Positions 48,436 through 56,636 of a stretch of 64,000 nt of DNA are shown piece by piece. Made by a program: the position numbers and the translations under genes. Within the stretch, counting starts at the first letter, position 1; each line of letters begins with the position of its first letter. The stretch comes from Kiritimatiellia bacterium (GTDB taxonomy: Bacteria; Verrucomicrobiota; Kiritimatiellia; RFP12; UBA1067): positions 1-64,000 of the forward strand of contig JAQIBS010000090.1 of the NCBI GenBank assembly GCA_027858965.1, given 5' to 3'. Under the pieces are notes generated by a model. The model saw nothing but the letters and a program-made list of their open reading frames with translations. It was not told the origin of the DNA and did no database searches.

Positions 48436-49017
48436 GTGAAGCGATTTTTTGACATAACTTTGGTTATTTTGACGGTATGGCTATGGTTGCCGGTAATGCT
48501 TATTACCGGTTTGCTTGTGTTTTGTTTACTTGGATGCCCGATTTTCTTTGTTCAGGAGCGTCCGGGTTTGCACGGCATGCCCTTCAGTCTGATTAAGTTT
48601 AGGACAATGCTCGCAGGAGATGCGGGAGATGCACATCGCATGACTGGATTTGGACGGCTTTTGCGTGCGCTTAGCCTTGATGAACTGCCTGAGTTGATCA
48701 ATGTACTCAAAGGCGATATGTCGCTGGTTGGACCGCGACCGCTTTTGATGCGCTACCTGCCGCGTTACTCTGAGCAGCAGATGCATCGGCATGATGTTAG
48801 ACCGGGTATTACCGGCTGGGCTCAGATTAATGGCAGGAATGCACTCAGCTGGGAAGACAAGTTTGAGTATGATTTATGGTATGTGGAGAACCAATCAATT
48901 TGGCTTGATATGAAAATTTTATTTCTGACCCTTGGGAAGGTTGTAAAGCGCGAGGGTATTTCCTGTGAGGGTGATGCAACGATGCATGAGTTCATGGGCG
49001 GAGATGACATGGGTTGA
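48436..49017 (+). CDS. pglC: PglC-like undecaprenyl-phosphate sugar phosphotransferase
   Basis: A 193-residue monotopic phosphoglycosyl transferase with a GTG start. KRFFDITLVILTVWLWLPVMLITGLLV is the re-entrant helix, PIFFVQERPGLHGMPFSLIKFRTM follows, then LRALSLDELPELINVLKGDMSLVGPRPLL with the catalytic DE pair, and VRPGITGWAQINGRN. Length and motifs match PglC, which moves phospho-diacetylbacillosamine to undecaprenyl phosphate. The next gene is PglD-like, and PglE- and PglF-like genes lie 6-8 kb on, which supports this substrate. It is the only complete small sugar transferase here. Confidence 0.87.
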   Translation: MKRFFDITLVILTVWLWLPVMLITGLLVFCLLGCPIFFVQERPGLHGMPFSLIKFRTMLAGDAGDAHRMTGFGRLLRALSLDELPELINVLKGDMSLVGPRPLLMRYLPRYSEQQMHRHDVRPGITGWAQINGRNALSWEDKFEYDLWYVENQSIWLDMKILFLTLGKVVKREGISCEGDATMHEFMGGDDMG

Positions 49018-49060
49018 CTTTTTGGGACGTACTTGAGATAGTTGATATGTAAAGGGTGTT

Positions 49061-49696
49061 ATGAGAAAAATTGTCATAGTTGGTGCTGGAGGATTTGGCA
49101 GGGAAGTGTTGTGGGTAATACGACGTGCCAATGCGGTGAACACACAATTTGAGGTGGTCGGTTTTTGCGATGATGCCGCAGATATGCAGAGTGGTGAGTA
49201 TGCTGGGTTGCCGCTTTTGGGTAATATAGAGAATGTCTGTCATACGATGTCTGATGTTGTTTTTATTTGCGCTGTAGGAGACAATCGTGCACGGAAGAGC
49301 GTATTTTCTCGGTTTGCTAAAGCGTCCATTGAATCGGTGTCGATTATAGATCCGACTGCTGTGATTGCCGATAATGTGTCTGTTGCCGATGGATGTTTTG
49401 TTGGTGTAAACTCAGTAGTCTCTGTTGATTGTAGAATAGGTTCCGGGGTGATTATAAATCACAACGTAACAGTTGGACATGATGTTAAAATTCAAAATTT
49501 TGCTCAATTATGCCCGGGTGTCTGTGTGTCGGGTGGATGTGAAATTGGTGAAGGTGCTCTGCTGGGCACTCTCGCAGGAACAATTCCGCAGAGGCACATC
49601 GGTGCATGGGCAACAGTAGGAGCAGGCGTAACGACTCTGAGAAATGTGGCCGAAGGGACTTCCATGATAAGGCTGGGGACTATCGCTGGTAAATAG
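49061..49696 (+). CDS. pglD: PglD/NeuD-family acetyltransferase
   Basis: A 211-residue protein with an N-terminal Rossmann-like part (KIVIVGAGGFGREVLWVIRR, VVGFCDD, VFICAVGDN) that binds the UDP-amino-sugar. A left-handed beta-helix from about residue 105 has VIADNVSVADGCFVGVNSVV, GVIINHNVTVGHDVKI with the catalytic His, and WATVGAGVTTLRNV. PglD acetylates the 4-amino group made by PglE, using acetyl-CoA. NeuD-type sialic acid O-acetylation is the alternative. Proximity to pglC and the other pathway genes favours the bacillosamine role. Confidence 0.85.
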   Translation: MRKIVIVGAGGFGREVLWVIRRANAVNTQFEVVGFCDDAADMQSGEYAGLPLLGNIENVCHTMSDVVFICAVGDNRARKSVFSRFAKASIESVSIIDPTAVIADNVSVADGCFVGVNSVVSVDCRIGSGVIINHNVTVGHDVKIQNFAQLCPGVCVSGGCEIGEGALLGTLAGTIPQRHIGAWATVGAGVTTLRNVAEGTSMIRLGTIAGK

Positions 49697-49707
49697 AAGG
49701 AGTGCTT

Positions 49708-51324
49708 TTGAGACGGGTGATTGATATGAAGATATTAGGTGAAAATACGGGATTAGGTGATCAATGGTTAACGCAGCCGAAGAAAAAATCGGTTGTTTTA
49801 TTGCTGATTGTCGCATTTATTTGGATATTGGAGCTGTTCGGTGTTCAGGCACTTTCGTTTGGTTTTGATTATCCAGTTCCTCTGCAGAAATGGGTGGGGG
49901 CGCAAGTGATTCGTTTTTTGCTGGATGCCTTCTTTTGTCTTGGATTTATTGTTTTACTGCCTCGTGTTTTTTCGGTTGTCGGTTTTATAGTGTTCTTGGT
50001 ATTTGCTCAGGTGGCTGGGTATTATGTTGCGGTGTTCGGGCGTGCCCTGACGCTGACTACAATACAGGCGCAATGGGCGGATGGCTTAGTCGGTGCACGC
50101 TTTGACTGGGCTTATGTAAATTGGGTTCTTTTTCTTGCGATGCTGGTGACATTGGTGCTTAAAATCTGGCTTTTATTTCGTATTAAGCGGCTTGGTTTTT
50201 CGCGGCGGACACTGTGTTGGACAGGTGGGGCTATATGGGTGGTTTATTGCATGCTGGTTGGCTTTTCGATGAAATGGGTTGATTCTCCCCGCAAACTGCG
50301 TAAGTTTGTAACGGCTGATCGATTGGGTATGACCTATGGATTTATGTTGCTTTGGGCAGGCGAGGCGGTGTGCCTTAACCAGGACCAGCTGCTCCTGGAG
50401 GCGGTTGCGCAGCGTGCTAATATTACGGATAGATTGTCCGCTGTTGAGCCGCCGCTAAAGCTCACGGGGGACGTTGTTTTGATTCAAGTGGAAAGCCTCG
50501 ACTGGCGGGTGTTGAATTATCATGTGGACGGGGTGCCGGTGACACCTTTTCTTAACCGTCTGGCTGATCAAGCGATGTTGTTTAAAGTTACCGCCTTTCA
50601 TACGAATGGTTCAGGAGATACCGATTTTGTGATGCTCAATGCCGTTCCGCCTTCACCTATGGTGATGACCTATGTTCTGGCGCGTTATCCTTACAGCGAA
50701 ACCTTGCCGCAGATAGCGGAACGCGCCGGGTATACAACTGCGGCGTTTCACGGAAACAGCGGACGCTTTTTTGCGAGGGAACAGGCATTTAAGAGCATAG
50801 GGTTCGATGCTTTGTGGTTCCTCGAGGAGCTACGTGATATATGCAGGCTGCCTGTCAGCCTTTGGGGGATACGCGATGACGAGGTGTTGGCATTTTCTCA
50901 AAAACTTTTGCAAAAAAAGCCAGCAGCACAGCCGCAATTACACTACATCATTACCCTCACCAGTCATCAGCCATTCATCTATCTGGAACCTGCTGAACGC
51001 ACTTTCTTGCCTGGCGCCAGCAGTATGCTTGACCGTTATTTTGACAGCATGAATTTTGTAGATAGAAATCTGGAGACTTATATTAACGGGTTGAAGCACG
51101 GGACATTGGTTATAATTTTCGGTGACCATCGTGCTATGGTCGGTTATGGTGCTGCGGCGGGCAGTGATGATTGCGCCGAATACGTACCACTGTTCATTCA
51201 CCGCGTGGGGGAACAATTAGCTGCCCGGCAGAGCAGTCGGACCTTACCACTTGCGTGTTCTGGTGAGCTTACCATGCTCGATGCCGCATCCTATATCCAT
51301 CGGCTTTTCAGGAAAATGTTGTGA
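49708..51324 (+). CDS. LtaS-like sulfatase-family membrane protein (phosphoglycerol transferase type)
   Basis: A protein of about 538 residues. The first 200 residues hold five hydrophobic helices. The periplasmic domain begins VVLIQVESLDWRVLN, where the Glu and the following residues match the metal site of the LtaS/OpgB family. PVTPFLNRLADQA, HTNGSGDTDFVML in the catalytic Thr/Ser region, YTTAAFHGNSGRFFAREQAF and VIIFGDHRAMVGYG with the Asp-His metal ligands follow. It may transfer phosphoglycerol or a related head group to a glycan. The active-site hydroxyl looks like Ser rather than the usual Thr by eye. TTG 49708 is chosen because AAGGAG lies 5 nt upstream; GTG 49702 and ATG 49726 are alternatives. 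Confidence 0.8.
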   Translation: MRRVIDMKILGENTGLGDQWLTQPKKKSVVLLLIVAFIWILELFGVQALSFGFDYPVPLQKWVGAQVIRFLLDAFFCLGFIVLLPRVFSVVGFIVFLVFAQVAGYYVAVFGRALTLTTIQAQWADGLVGARFDWAYVNWVLFLAMLVTLVLKIWLLFRIKRLGFSRRTLCWTGGAIWVVYCMLVGFSMKWVDSPRKLRKFVTADRLGMTYGFMLLWAGEAVCLNQDQLLLEAVAQRANITDRLSAVEPPLKLTGDVVLIQVESLDWRVLNYHVDGVPVTPFLNRLADQAMLFKVTAFHTNGSGDTDFVMLNAVPPSPMVMTYVLARYPYSETLPQIAERAGYTTAAFHGNSGRFFAREQAFKSIGFDALWFLEELRDICRLPVSLWGIRDDEVLAFSQKLLQKKPAAQPQLHYIITLTSHQPFIYLEPAERTFLPGASSMLDRYFDSMNFVDRNLETYINGLKHGTLVIIFGDHRAMVGYGAAAGSDDCAEYVPLFIHRVGEQLAARQSSRTLPLACSGELTMLDAASYIHRLFRKML

Positions 51325-51360
51325 AATCAGAAGAACTATAAAAAAGCATGATGTTACTGA

Positions 51361-53121
51361 TTATGGGTTTACCAATTTGAAAAATCTGGACGGATTGCCT
51401 TCCCGTGATATGTTGAAAATGTATTCATTGTTGCCAGCATTAACTGTTGTATAGTTGATCTCATTTTCGAATGGTCCTGATGCATTAACAGAGCCTTTCA
51501 GAACAAGTTCGCTTGTGTTCAATGTCCCATGAGTCAGTTGGGCACGCAAGTGCATCTGTGTTGAATCCATATTTACTTCAGAGATATTAATCGCCAGTAT
51601 ACTCTTCTGCAGGGGCGGATTATCTTCTCCAGAGTAATATATCTGAAGAATTTCGCCGTATGTCAGGACTCTTCTCCAGATCGCAATATCATCCACGGCT
51701 CCTTCAAATCCGTATCGATTATCTGCTCCATTCCTGCCAATTGCCGCGTTCTGCCCCGCTTTTACTATGTGAGTAAGGCCATCTACTGCCTTGTTGTCAG
51801 CTCCTATGCGAACATCCATAAGTTGGCCGTCCAAATAGATTGAGGTCTCTCCCGATGCGGGACCGACATTACCGTCAAAGATACATACGACATGATGCCA
51901 TTTGTCTGCAACGAGTGCACTCTCTGCAATGCCGGGACAGGCATAATCGCCGTCGCTGGTTGTCAGCTTAAAGCAGAGCTGTTTACTTGATCGATCTTGA
52001 AAAATAACATAGGAATCCTGCTCGGAGTCATATATCCCTGCAAAGTCTTCAGAGATAGAAGATGGCAATTTTTCCATTTTCAACCAACATGATATGGTTA
52101 AAGTATTTGTGTTTATATCCAGACTTGCACTTTGCGGAATATCAACATAGCAGTTTGTTCCATCCAGGTTTAGTGCGCTACCGAATTGAGTATTGTTTCC
52201 TGAAATCCAGAGAGTCTCAATATCCTGGTCATAAATGGTTCCATGATTTCGCCCTTCAATATCGGTTACACTGGAGCAATTGGCATTTGTTAAACCGTCA
52301 TCAAATTTCCAATACGATAATAAGTCGGTCGCTAAATCAGGATTCGAAGAAGGAGTGTCATCTCTGAGATAACAAACCAGAGCGGGATCGTTGGAAATTA
52401 TTCCATCTACACCAAGTTCTAATTTTGACTGGATTATTGGTCCATTAACAGTCCAGATATATACATCCAGTCCGCTAGTGTGAATTAGTTCGACTTGTTC
52501 GATTCTTATATACCCATAGCCCCAGGCGATTGTAGTCGCTCCTGTTGCCAGTATATCTGTAATCTTTTCAGCTGTTAGTTCTCCGTTACCGAGTGCGGCT
52601 AGTTTTATGGTTGGATCTAAAGCGTGAACATCACTCAGAAATGACCAATCAAAGCTTTGAACGATTACATTTGATGAGACATTCATGGTGTGGAGTGCAT
52701 CGACATAAGCTTGAGCCGTTCCAGCTTTATGTTCAATTAACGGTGTTGCAAATGTAAGTATGCATTCAAGTGCTTCTGACAATGTAGGGAGGGGTTCATT
52801 AGTAAAAGCGGAAGAAAACCAGGAACCTGCATCTAGAGTCTTTAATTGTGCCAGCGTGAGGGCGTTAACCTTTCCTGTTCCATCTGTGGTGCGATCAACA
52901 GAGTCATCATGTATAACAATCAGTTCGTCGTCAGATGATACTCTAACGTCAAACTCAACCAGGTCTGATTTATTTGAGCTTGCTATAAATGCAGCCAGAG
53001 TATTCTCCGGTGCAAAGGAGTTTGCCCCACGGTGAGCAATGCTTTTAATTGATGAACAATACGCACAAAAATGTGAAAAAATGCAAAATAAAATGAGCGT
53101 TTGAATAACATTCCGGTTCAT
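51361..53121 (-). CDS. Secreted glycerophosphodiester phosphodiesterase with LamG-like domain
   Basis: A 586-residue protein on the minus strand. Residues 1-22 are a signal peptide. The GDPD domain spans about 24-250: KSIAHRGANSFAPENTLAAF, LVEFDVRVSSDDELIVIHDDSVDRTTDGTG (active-site H-R, E-x-D and H-D) and the later VYIWTVNGP. Residues 265-470 form a LamG/concanavalin-like domain: LDGTNCYVDIPQSASLDINTNTLTISCWLKM, WHHVVCIFDG, DDIAIWRRVLTYGEILQIYY. The tail (490-586) is a beta domain ending SRFFKLVNP, common at the C-terminus of surface proteins in PVC bacteria. It cleaves glycerophosphodiesters, possibly on the cell surface. It is convergent with the LtaS-like gene, which is a possible functional partner. 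Confidence 0.85.
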   Translation of the reverse strand: MNRNVIQTLILFCIFSHFCAYCSSIKSIAHRGANSFAPENTLAAFIASSNKSDLVEFDVRVSSDDELIVIHDDSVDRTTDGTGKVNALTLAQLKTLDAGSWFSSAFTNEPLPTLSEALECILTFATPLIEHKAGTAQAYVDALHTMNVSSNVIVQSFDWSFLSDVHALDPTIKLAALGNGELTAEKITDILATGATTIAWGYGYIRIEQVELIHTSGLDVYIWTVNGPIIQSKLELGVDGIISNDPALVCYLRDDTPSSNPDLATDLLSYWKFDDGLTNANCSSVTDIEGRNHGTIYDQDIETLWISGNNTQFGSALNLDGTNCYVDIPQSASLDINTNTLTISCWLKMEKLPSSISEDFAGIYDSEQDSYVIFQDRSSKQLCFKLTTSDGDYACPGIAESALVADKWHHVVCIFDGNVGPASGETSIYLDGQLMDVRIGADNKAVDGLTHIVKAGQNAAIGRNGADNRYGFEGAVDDIAIWRRVLTYGEILQIYYSGEDNPPLQKSILAINISEVNMDSTQMHLRAQLTHGTLNTSELVLKGSVNASGPFENEINYTTVNAGNNEYIFNISREGNPSRFFKLVNP

Positions 53122-53525
53122 GTCTGTGTCTTTCTTGTTTTTTATTGAAGAAATTAAATGATAAGCTGTGTGAAATAGTACTGGATCATAAATAGATAGT
53201 AAATAAGAGTTTTGGGTTTATTTAATTGGCTTTTGAACTGTGCATGGATACGTTATTTTGGTTAAATGTCTACAATAAAAAACAAGAAATTCGCGATAGT
53301 TCAAGTGGTTAAAATCGTTAAAAAGGTTGAAATGGTTTTCTCCTCTGATATGACTACATGATATATTGACTCATTACGATGCAATTTTTTATTCTATGCA
53401 ACGCGTAGCGTTGTTGACTAATGCAGTGCTGCATATTACACAACTGTTCAATGAATAAGAAAAGATTCGCATATTACAAGGGTTAAGTTTGGCAGGCGGC
53501 TCCGCTGCATTAGAAAGATTAATAA
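53122..53525. other. 404-bp intergenic region between divergent genes
   Basis: The region separates the minus-strand GDPD-LamG gene from the plus-strand exosortase gene, so promoters for both should lie here. I see no gene. It is AT-rich, has word repeats (GGTTAAAATCGTTAAAAAGG, then TTGAAATGG), a hairpin CAACGC-GTA-GCGTTG at 53399-53413 and a second ATGCAG-TG-CTGCAT at 53421-53434. No certain -35/-10 pair could be assigned. Confidence 0.6.
53399..53434. repeat. Two adjacent short hairpins upstream of the exosortase
   Basis: Perfect arms CAACGC and GCGTTG surround GTA, and perfect arms ATGCAG and CTGCAT surround TG, with 7 nt between them. They belong to the same general class of short palindromic words seen from 26 to 44 kb. 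Confidence 0.55.
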
Positions 53526-55235
53526 ATGAATTTTGGTTTACATTTTCAAACGGTTGGCAGTTGGTTCTATTCTGCTCGATTGGTTTTGTTTTATCTGTTG
53601 ATACCTGTGTTTTTGGTAATGTATAGGCACATGTTCTCTTATACAATGTATTTGTTCCGACATCCCCTTGAATCAATGTCACATGGTTGGTTAATCCCTT
53701 TTATTTCCCTGTATGCCTTATGGGTACAACGTGATAAATTAAGAAGAGCATCGTCAAAACCATCTTATCTTGGTTTAGTGTTTGTGGTTTTATGTTTGAT
53801 TGTTTTCTGGTTCGGGTCATGCGGCATGCAGTCCCGTATAGAGCAGGTTACTTTAATTGGACTGCTGTGGTCAATCCCCTTTGCGTTCTGGGGCAGGGAA
53901 GTTGCTCGCGTACTGCTGTTTCCTGTCGGTTATCTTGTTTTCACAATTCCGCTCACATCATTTTTGGACTTTTTTACGGTTACATTGCGTCTTTTCTCAA
54001 CAAATCTGACAACATTATTGGTTAATGGGTTTGGTATCAATGTAGAGCGTGTCGGTAATTCATTGTATTCCCGTGTAGCCGGCAATGAATTCAACCTGTC
54101 GGTTGCAGATGGGTGCAGCGGCATTGAATCGTTCTTCGCGATTTTAGCATTTGTAACAATATACGCCTGGATCAAACAAAAAACATTATTACAAAAAATC
54201 ATTATGGTTGTACTTTCTATTCCTGTATCAGTGATAGGGAATACAGTCCGTCTCTCCTCCGACTGCATTGTTGCTCATTTTTTTGGACAGCAAGCTGTGG
54301 GAGGATATTACCATGATTATTCAGGTATGGCTGTTGGGCTACTTGATGTGTTCATGGTTGTTTTTATAGGAAAGCTAGTTGTCGAACTAGGTAGAATCAT
54401 TATGGTGAGCAACAGGATTCCTAATTGGCTAAAACAGCCAGCTCAGGTCATTGATGGAGATAAGAGTGTAAGCAAACGACAAACTTTTATAGTTCCAGTG
54501 TTGTGCGTGGTGATGATACTGATAGTGTGCTTTGTCCGTTACAGACGTGTTGAGCCTGCATACGGATCTACAGAATTTATTGCAGATTCATTGCCAGCTA
54601 GTATCTTAGATTTTACGGGAGTTGTGCCATATTTTTGCCACAACGAAATGTGTCTCTCGGTCTCAGCTGAAAATGAACTTAAAAAATCCGGGCAGAAGGT
54701 AGGCCAATTTAAGTGTTTAAAATGTGGTGAACCATTACATCTGAAAGCTATTGGTGAGAGTAATATCCTGCCTAAAGAGACAGTAATACTAAAGCGTATA
54801 TACAAGTCGAATGATGGACTTACCTATAATGTTAATGTTGTTATTGCAGGACATACGAGGCAAGGTATTCATAGACCGGAGATATGCCTTCCTTCACAGG
54901 GCTTCTCAATGGAGAAAACGACTACTCCAACCCTCAAGCTATCCAGAGATATGGAATTGAAGATCAGGGTGATAGATATCTGTGACCAAAATAAGATGAA
55001 TTCAACGCTTGTTTATTGGTTTGCTTGTGAAGAGCGGGTTACCTCTTCTCATACAAAGCGGATCCTTTGTGATGTATGGGATCGTTCAGTACATAATAGA
55101 ATAAATCGATGGGTTATGTTTTCTATATTCATTCCATCCGGGCTGGAGTCGGTTGAAAGTCTTGACCGTTTTGAGAAATTTTTATCCGAATTCTATCCCC
55201 AGGTAATTATTAATGAAAAACGCAATTCTCAATGA
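53526..55235 (+). CDS. Exosortase fused to an EpsI-like domain
   Basis: A 569-residue protein. Residues 1-300 are an exosortase with about eight membrane helices. The catalytic triad is visible: Cys197 in VADGCSGIESF, Arg242 in VIGNTVRLSS and His263 in GYYHDYSG. Residues 320-342 are a further helix. Residues 410-569 match the EpsI (DUF3485) partner: TYNVNVVIAGHTRQGIHRPEICLPSQGF and a basic end. Between them is a cysteine motif, C371-x4-C376 and C397-x2-C400, like a zinc ribbon. Exosortases cut C-terminal sorting signals and attach proteins to the envelope, usually together with polysaccharide loci like this one. I saw no PEP-CTERM-type substrate in the window. Confidence 0.9.
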   Translation: MNFGLHFQTVGSWFYSARLVLFYLLIPVFLVMYRHMFSYTMYLFRHPLESMSHGWLIPFISLYALWVQRDKLRRASSKPSYLGLVFVVLCLIVFWFGSCGMQSRIEQVTLIGLLWSIPFAFWGREVARVLLFPVGYLVFTIPLTSFLDFFTVTLRLFSTNLTTLLVNGFGINVERVGNSLYSRVAGNEFNLSVADGCSGIESFFAILAFVTIYAWIKQKTLLQKIIMVVLSIPVSVIGNTVRLSSDCIVAHFFGQQAVGGYYHDYSGMAVGLLDVFMVVFIGKLVVELGRIIMVSNRIPNWLKQPAQVIDGDKSVSKRQTFIVPVLCVVMILIVCFVRYRRVEPAYGSTEFIADSLPASILDFTGVVPYFCHNEMCLSVSAENELKKSGQKVGQFKCLKCGEPLHLKAIGESNILPKETVILKRIYKSNDGLTYNVNVVIAGHTRQGIHRPEICLPSQGFSMEKTTTPTLKLSRDMELKIRVIDICDQNKMNSTLVYWFACEERVTSSHTKRILCDVWDRSVHNRINRWVMFSIFIPSGLESVESLDRFEKFLSEFYPQVIINEKRNSQ

Positions 55236-55255
55236 TATTGTGATTGGTTTTGAAT

Positions 55256-56557
55256 ATGAATAAACGCATATTTTTATCGCCTCCATATATGTTTGGCAAT
55301 GAACGGGAGCTTGTTGATGAAGCTTTTGATTCCAATTATATAGCGCCTTGCGGCCCGATGGTGGAACGTTTCGAAGAAACGTTTGCCGAAAAGACCGGTG
55401 TTGCGCATACCTGTGCTCTGTCCAGTTGCAGTGCTGCGCTTGATCTGCTTTTTCATGATCTCGGAGTGGTTGCAGGAGATATAGTTTTTTGTTCAAATCT
55501 CACCTTTGTCGCCTCTATTGCCCCAGCTGTTCAAAGAGGCGCCACCCCTGTTTTTATCGGATCTGATGTAAGTACCTGGACCATGTCTCCTGATGTGCTG
55601 GAGGAGGCTCTCCATGATGCCAGACGGTTGGGAAAACTTCCTAAAGTGGTTATTGCGGTTGATTTGTATGGCCAGTGTTGTGATTATGAGTGCCTTGAAA
55701 AGGTGTGCCAGCAGTTTGATGTGCCGCTGATTGTGGATGCCGCAGAGGCTCTGGGGGCGGTTTATTACGGTTTATTGCGACCACTAAGTGGTCGCAATGA
55801 CGAGTGTAAAAAGGGTGGTCGCAATGATGAGTGTAAAAAGGGGGTTGCTACCGCTGGTTTGAAGGTTTTACCCTCTAATTTGCAACCACTGCGTGGTTGC
55901 AAAAACAAAATGCGTCAGGCGGGAGATGCAGGCTGGGCGGGAGTATATTCATTTAACGGCAACAAGATCATCACATCTTCCGGCGGGGGAATGCTGGTTT
56001 CGCGGGATGAAGCCTTGGTCAGGCGGGCGTGTAAGAGGTCACAGCAGAGCCGTGATGCCAAGGTGTGGTATGAGCATTCAGAACTGGGGTATAATTACCG
56101 CATGAGCAATATTGTGGCTGCCATTGGTTTAGGTCAACTTCTTAACCTTGATCAGATTGTTGCAAGGAAGAGGGCAATATTTGAGTTGTATGAGCAGTTG
56201 CTGACTGACGTTTCCGCAGTTGAATGGATGCCAGAGGCTGATTATGGCAGGTGTAATCGCTGGCTGAGCGTGGCAATGCTTGAAAGCGGTACCCCTGATA
56301 GTGCGATTACTCATAGCGGAGAGCCGTCAGCAGCAGTGATGGAGCTGATAAAATCATTGGAGAGTGAAAATATTGAAGCGCGTCCTATCTGGAAGCCAAT
56401 GCATCTTCAGCCGGTTTTTAAAGGATGTCGCGTTTATGGTGAAAAAAATGATGAAAATATATTTCGACGAGGAATCTGTCTGCCTTCCGGGACAGGCATA
56501 AGCGAAGTTGATGTTACTCGGATTGCTGAAATTATCCGCGGCGCATTGCGTTTCTAA
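55256..56557 (+). CDS. pglE: PglE-like DegT/DnrJ/EryC1 aminotransferase with in-frame hairpin insertion
   Basis: A PLP-dependent sugar aminotransferase of 433 residues: RIFLSPPYMFGNERELVDEAFDSNYIAPCGPMVERFE, TCALSSCSAALDLLF, PLIVDAAEALGAVY, AGVYSFNGNKIITSSGGGML (PLP lysine) and ELGYNYRMSNIVAAIGLGQL. Family length is near 390. About 45 residues (SGRNDECKKGGRNDECKKG and the following segment up to RGCKNK) are inserted between EALGAVY and AGDAGWAGVYSF, two segments normally adjacent. They are encoded by palindromic repeats at 55774-55903. The insertion lies close to the active-site lysine, so folding around it is notable. The start is ATG 55256; a TTG at 55244 is in frame. Probable role: amino transfer to the PglF product. 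Confidence 0.84.
   Translation: MNKRIFLSPPYMFGNERELVDEAFDSNYIAPCGPMVERFEETFAEKTGVAHTCALSSCSAALDLLFHDLGVVAGDIVFCSNLTFVASIAPAVQRGATPVFIGSDVSTWTMSPDVLEEALHDARRLGKLPKVVIAVDLYGQCCDYECLEKVCQQFDVPLIVDAAEALGAVYYGLLRPLSGRNDECKKGGRNDECKKGVATAGLKVLPSNLQPLRGCKNKMRQAGDAGWAGVYSFNGNKIITSSGGGMLVSRDEALVRRACKRSQQSRDAKVWYEHSELGYNYRMSNIVAAIGLGQLLNLDQIVARKRAIFELYEQLLTDVSAVEWMPEADYGRCNRWLSVAMLESGTPDSAITHSGEPSAAVMELIKSLESENIEARPIWKPMHLQPVFKGCRVYGEKNDENIFRRGICLPSGTGISEVDVTRIAEIIRGALRF
55774..55903 (+). repeat. In-frame insertion of RAYT-type hairpins in the aminotransferase gene
   Basis: A perfect palindrome (55774-55798) has the same 11-bp arms ATTGCGACCAC and GTGGTCGCAAT as the RAYT end, but loop TAA. GACGAGTGTAAAAAGGG follows. 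A half copy, GTGGTCGCAAT plus GATGAGTGTAAAAAGGG, lies at 55815. A related palindrome with arms TTTGCAACCAC and GTGGTTGCAAA and loop TGC closes the block at 55879-55903. Confidence 0.78.
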
Positions 56558-56588
56558 CTCACGCACTTTAGAACTTCTTCAAATCCCT

Positions 56589-56615
56589 AAAAGCACTGTC
56601 AATGACAGTGCTTTT
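56589..56615 (+). terminator. Strong hairpin after the PglE-like gene
   Basis: Arms AAAAGCACTGTCA and TGACAGTGCTTTT (13 bp, perfect) nearly touch, so the real loop is a few bases wider. The 3' arm ends in TTTT followed by ATGCTTT, a weak T-run. It could end transcription of the aminotransferase gene 32 nt upstream. The outer CTAAAAGCAC resembles the arms of the double-hairpin elements. Confidence 0.55.
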
Positions 56616-56636
56616 ATGCTTTAATAAGTAAGTTTT

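Noticed and set aside
51361-53121. Exosortase substrate
   Set aside because: The GDPD-LamG protein is secreted and near the exosortase, but its C-terminus lacks a sorting motif followed by a membrane helix and basic residues.
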